Positions 4,815-6,348 of a DNA stretch of 6,348 nucleotides are shown one piece after another (position 1 is the stretch's first letter; each line of letters starts with the position of its first letter). The translations under genes were made by a program, and so were the position numbers. Under the pieces are notes generated by a model, which saw only the letters and a list, made by a program, of their open reading frames with translations, searched no databases and was not told the origin of the DNA. This DNA comes from Bacteroidota bacterium (lineage in GTDB: Bacteria > Bacteroidota > Bacteroidia > Flavobacteriales > Weeksellaceae), in assembly GCA_023448955.1 (NCBI GenBank), contig JAEXJU010000193.1:1-6348 (forward strand), written 5' to 3'.

Positions 4815-5693
4815 TTGAATCAATTTCTATTTAGCATATTATTATTGATTTCCAGATTTTCTTTAAAAGTATTATATTTCTTTTCAGATATAATGTTTTT
4901 TTTGAATTATTACGTTATCGGGTACAGAAAAGATGTTGTATTGGAAAATCTGAGAAATGCTTTTCCTGAAAAATCAAATAAAGAAATAAGAGATATTTCT
5001 AAACATTTCTTTTCTAATTTCTGTGATTATCTTGCTGAAATGTTAAAAGCCTTTACAATTTCCAGAACAGAATCCAGAGTCAGGATGCAGCATCTGAATC
5101 AGCAGTTATTCCACGATGCAAAAGCGGAAGGGAAAAATATAATTTTATTATCCGGACACGTTTTTAACTGGGAATGGTTTAATGCTTTGGCAACTATTAT
5201 TCCTCAGAAAAACTGTCATCCTGTTTACAGAAAAATGAACAGTAAATTCTGGGAGCAAAAAATAAAAATGGTTCGCAACAGATTTAATAATAAATCGTTG
5301 GAAGCCAATGAAGTAATAAAACATATTTTCCGAACCCCAAATGACGGAGATTCTGTTTACATGTTTGTTGCAGATCAAACACCACATTTCTCACATGTCA
5401 ATTACGGTCTCAAATTTCTAAATCAGAAAACGCCTGCTTTTATCGGGTACGATAAACTTTCTACGAGGATGGATATGGTTTTCATTTACTGTGAGATGAA
5501 AAAAGTGAAGAGAGGATTTTATCAGGTCAATTATCATAGAATTTATCCGGACGGTGAACGTTTTGTAGAGCACGAGGTAGTAAGAAAGTTTCATAAATTG
5601 CTTGAAAATACGATTAGAAAACGACCTGATAACTGGCTGTGGTCTCACAGAAGGTGGAAATATAAGGATGCAATTAAAAAATACGATGAATAA
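4815..5693 (+). CDS. Lysophospholipid / lipid A acyltransferase family protein (LpxL/HtrB-like)
   Basis: This is a 292-residue inner-membrane enzyme of the family that moves an acyl chain onto lipid A precursors or related lipids on the cytoplasmic face. The N-terminus has a hydrophobic anchor (about residues 3-35) leading into YYVIGYRKDVVLENLRNAFP, typical of the family. The catalytic HX4E motif is HVFNWE (His115, Glu120) after IILLSG. Further marks are VADQTP near 185-190 and the closing PDNWLWSHRRWKYK (271-284), like the WxHRR of LpxL. The frame's start is a TTG at 4815. The first ATG (4893, residue 27) would cut into the conserved N-terminal segment, and TTG 4845 is a less likely choice. 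Late-acyltransferase activity on lipid A is inferred; another acyl acceptor remains possible. The downstream glycosyltransferase start overlaps its stop by one base. Confidence 0.92.
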   Translation: MNQFLFSILLLISRFSLKVLYFFSDIMFFLNYYVIGYRKDVVLENLRNAFPEKSNKEIRDISKHFFSNFCDYLAEMLKAFTISRTESRVRMQHLNQQLFHDAKAEGKNIILLSGHVFNWEWFNALATIIPQKNCHPVYRKMNSKFWEQKIKMVRNRFNNKSLEANEVIKHIFRTPNDGDSVYMFVADQTPHFSHVNYGLKFLNQKTPAFIGYDKLSTRMDMVFIYCEMKKVKRGFYQVNYHRIYPDGERFVEHEVVRKFHKLLENTIRKRPDNWLWSHRRWKYKDAIKKYDE

Positions 5694-6348
5694 TGACTAT
5701 TGCGATTGCTATACTTAACTGGAACGGAAAAAACTGGCTGGAAAAATTTCTACCATCGGTGATTAGACATTCTTCCGGAGCAGAAATCTTTATAATTGAT
5801 AATGCTTCCACAGACGACTCTATAATTTTTTTAAAAGATAATTTTCCGGAGATAAAAATTATTCAGAATAAACAGAATTCAGGTTTTGCAGGTGGTTATA
5901 ATGAAGGTTTGAAGTTGATTCGGGCCGATATTTATTGCTTGCTTAATTCTGATGTAGAAGTTACAGAAAACTGGCTCTCTCCTATTATTAATCTTTTTTC
6001 AGCAGATCAGGATATTGCAGCAATTCAGCCAAAAATCCTTGATTACAATGACAAAAGTCGGTTTGAATTTGCTGGTGCTGCTGGTGGACTTATAGATAAT
6101 TTAGGATACCCATTTTGTCGGGGAAGGATTTTTGACGATATCGAAACTGATAAAGGTCAGTACAATGATGAGACAGAGATTTTCTGGGCATCAGGTTGTT
6201 CGTTATTTATAAGATCAAAGGATTTCTGGAACATAAATGGTTTTGATGAGCGTTTTTTTGCGCATCAGGAAGAAATTGATCTTTGCTGGCGATTAAAAAA
6301 CGAAGGCAGAAAAATTTTCTATACAGGTAAATCTACGGTATATCATGT
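5693..6348 (+). CDS. Family 2 glycosyltransferase, N-terminal part (3' end outside window)
   Basis: This is a GT-A fold glycosyltransferase that moves a sugar from a nucleotide sugar to an envelope glycan or lipid acceptor. The frame stays open to the right edge, giving 218 residues of an enzyme family usually near 300-350. Motifs appear in order: the nucleotide-binding start IAILNWNG (5-12), IIDNASTDDS (34-43), NSGFAGGYNEGL (62-73), the metal-binding DxD-like LLNSDVEV (83-90), FWASGCSLFIR (164-174), and FDERFFAHQEEIDLCWRLK (184-202), where the acidic pair precedes the family's DLCWR. The ATG shares its A with the preceding TAA stop (TAATG), so translation is probably coupled to the acyltransferase. 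The arrangement resembles rhamnosyltransferase-like GT2 proteins of cell-surface polysaccharide synthesis, but sugar and acceptor cannot be read from the sequence. Confidence 0.92.
   Translation, partial: MTIAIAILNWNGKNWLEKFLPSVIRHSSGAEIFIIDNASTDDSIIFLKDNFPEIKIIQNKQNSGFAGGYNEGLKLIRADIYCLLNSDVEVTENWLSPIINLFSADQDIAAIQPKILDYNDKSRFEFAGAAGGLIDNLGYPFCRGRIFDDIETDKGQYNDETEIFWASGCSLFIRSKDFWNINGFDERFFAHQEEIDLCWRLKNEGRKIFYTGKSTVYH

Noticed and set aside
5148..5648. Minus-strand open frames within the acyltransferase gene
   Set aside because: They are antisense to the catalytic and C-terminal motifs of a clear family member and have no supporting features.

Overview
The window looks like core chromosome of a low-GC member of the Bacteroidota, most likely class Flavobacteriia and perhaps the Chryseobacterium/Weeksellaceae group (family-level guess from memory of the ribosomal protein sequences). 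The reasons are a secreted protein with a type IX secretion C-terminal sorting domain, the gene order rpsF-rpsR-rplI without ssb or priB, AT-rich gene starts without Shine-Dalgarno motifs, and promoters of the Bacteroidota form TTG-N(17-23)-TAnnTTTG.

Layout, left to right. (1) The 3' part of a ClC-type chloride channel/antiporter gene, open at the left edge (1-876). (2) A 187-bp AT-rich gap with a plausible promoter, then a secreted multidomain T9SS cargo protein (1064-2656) closed by a strong terminator. (3) A near-consensus promoter and the ribosomal protein cluster for S6, S18 and L9 (2779-4119). A stem-loop and two adjacent 7-bp repeat arrays lie in the 167-bp gap before rplI. (4) A bidirectional terminator between rplI and a convergent gene for a periplasmic thioredoxin-like protein (4182-4727, minus). 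(5) A short divergent promoter region, then a plus-strand pair: an LpxL/HtrB-like acyltransferase that probably starts at TTG (4815-5693), overlapped by one base by a family 2 glycosyltransferase that runs off the right edge (5693-6348).

Functionally the window is a set of independent short transcription units: ion transport, surface/secreted protein, translation, envelope thiol chemistry, and envelope lipid/glycan synthesis. The S6-S18-L9 cluster forms one unit, possibly with reduced or separately set expression of L9. The acyltransferase and glycosyltransferase are very likely translationally coupled. I saw no mobile element, CRISPR array, tRNA/rRNA or defence system. The least explained structure is the pair of heptad arrays upstream of rplI (3527-3600).
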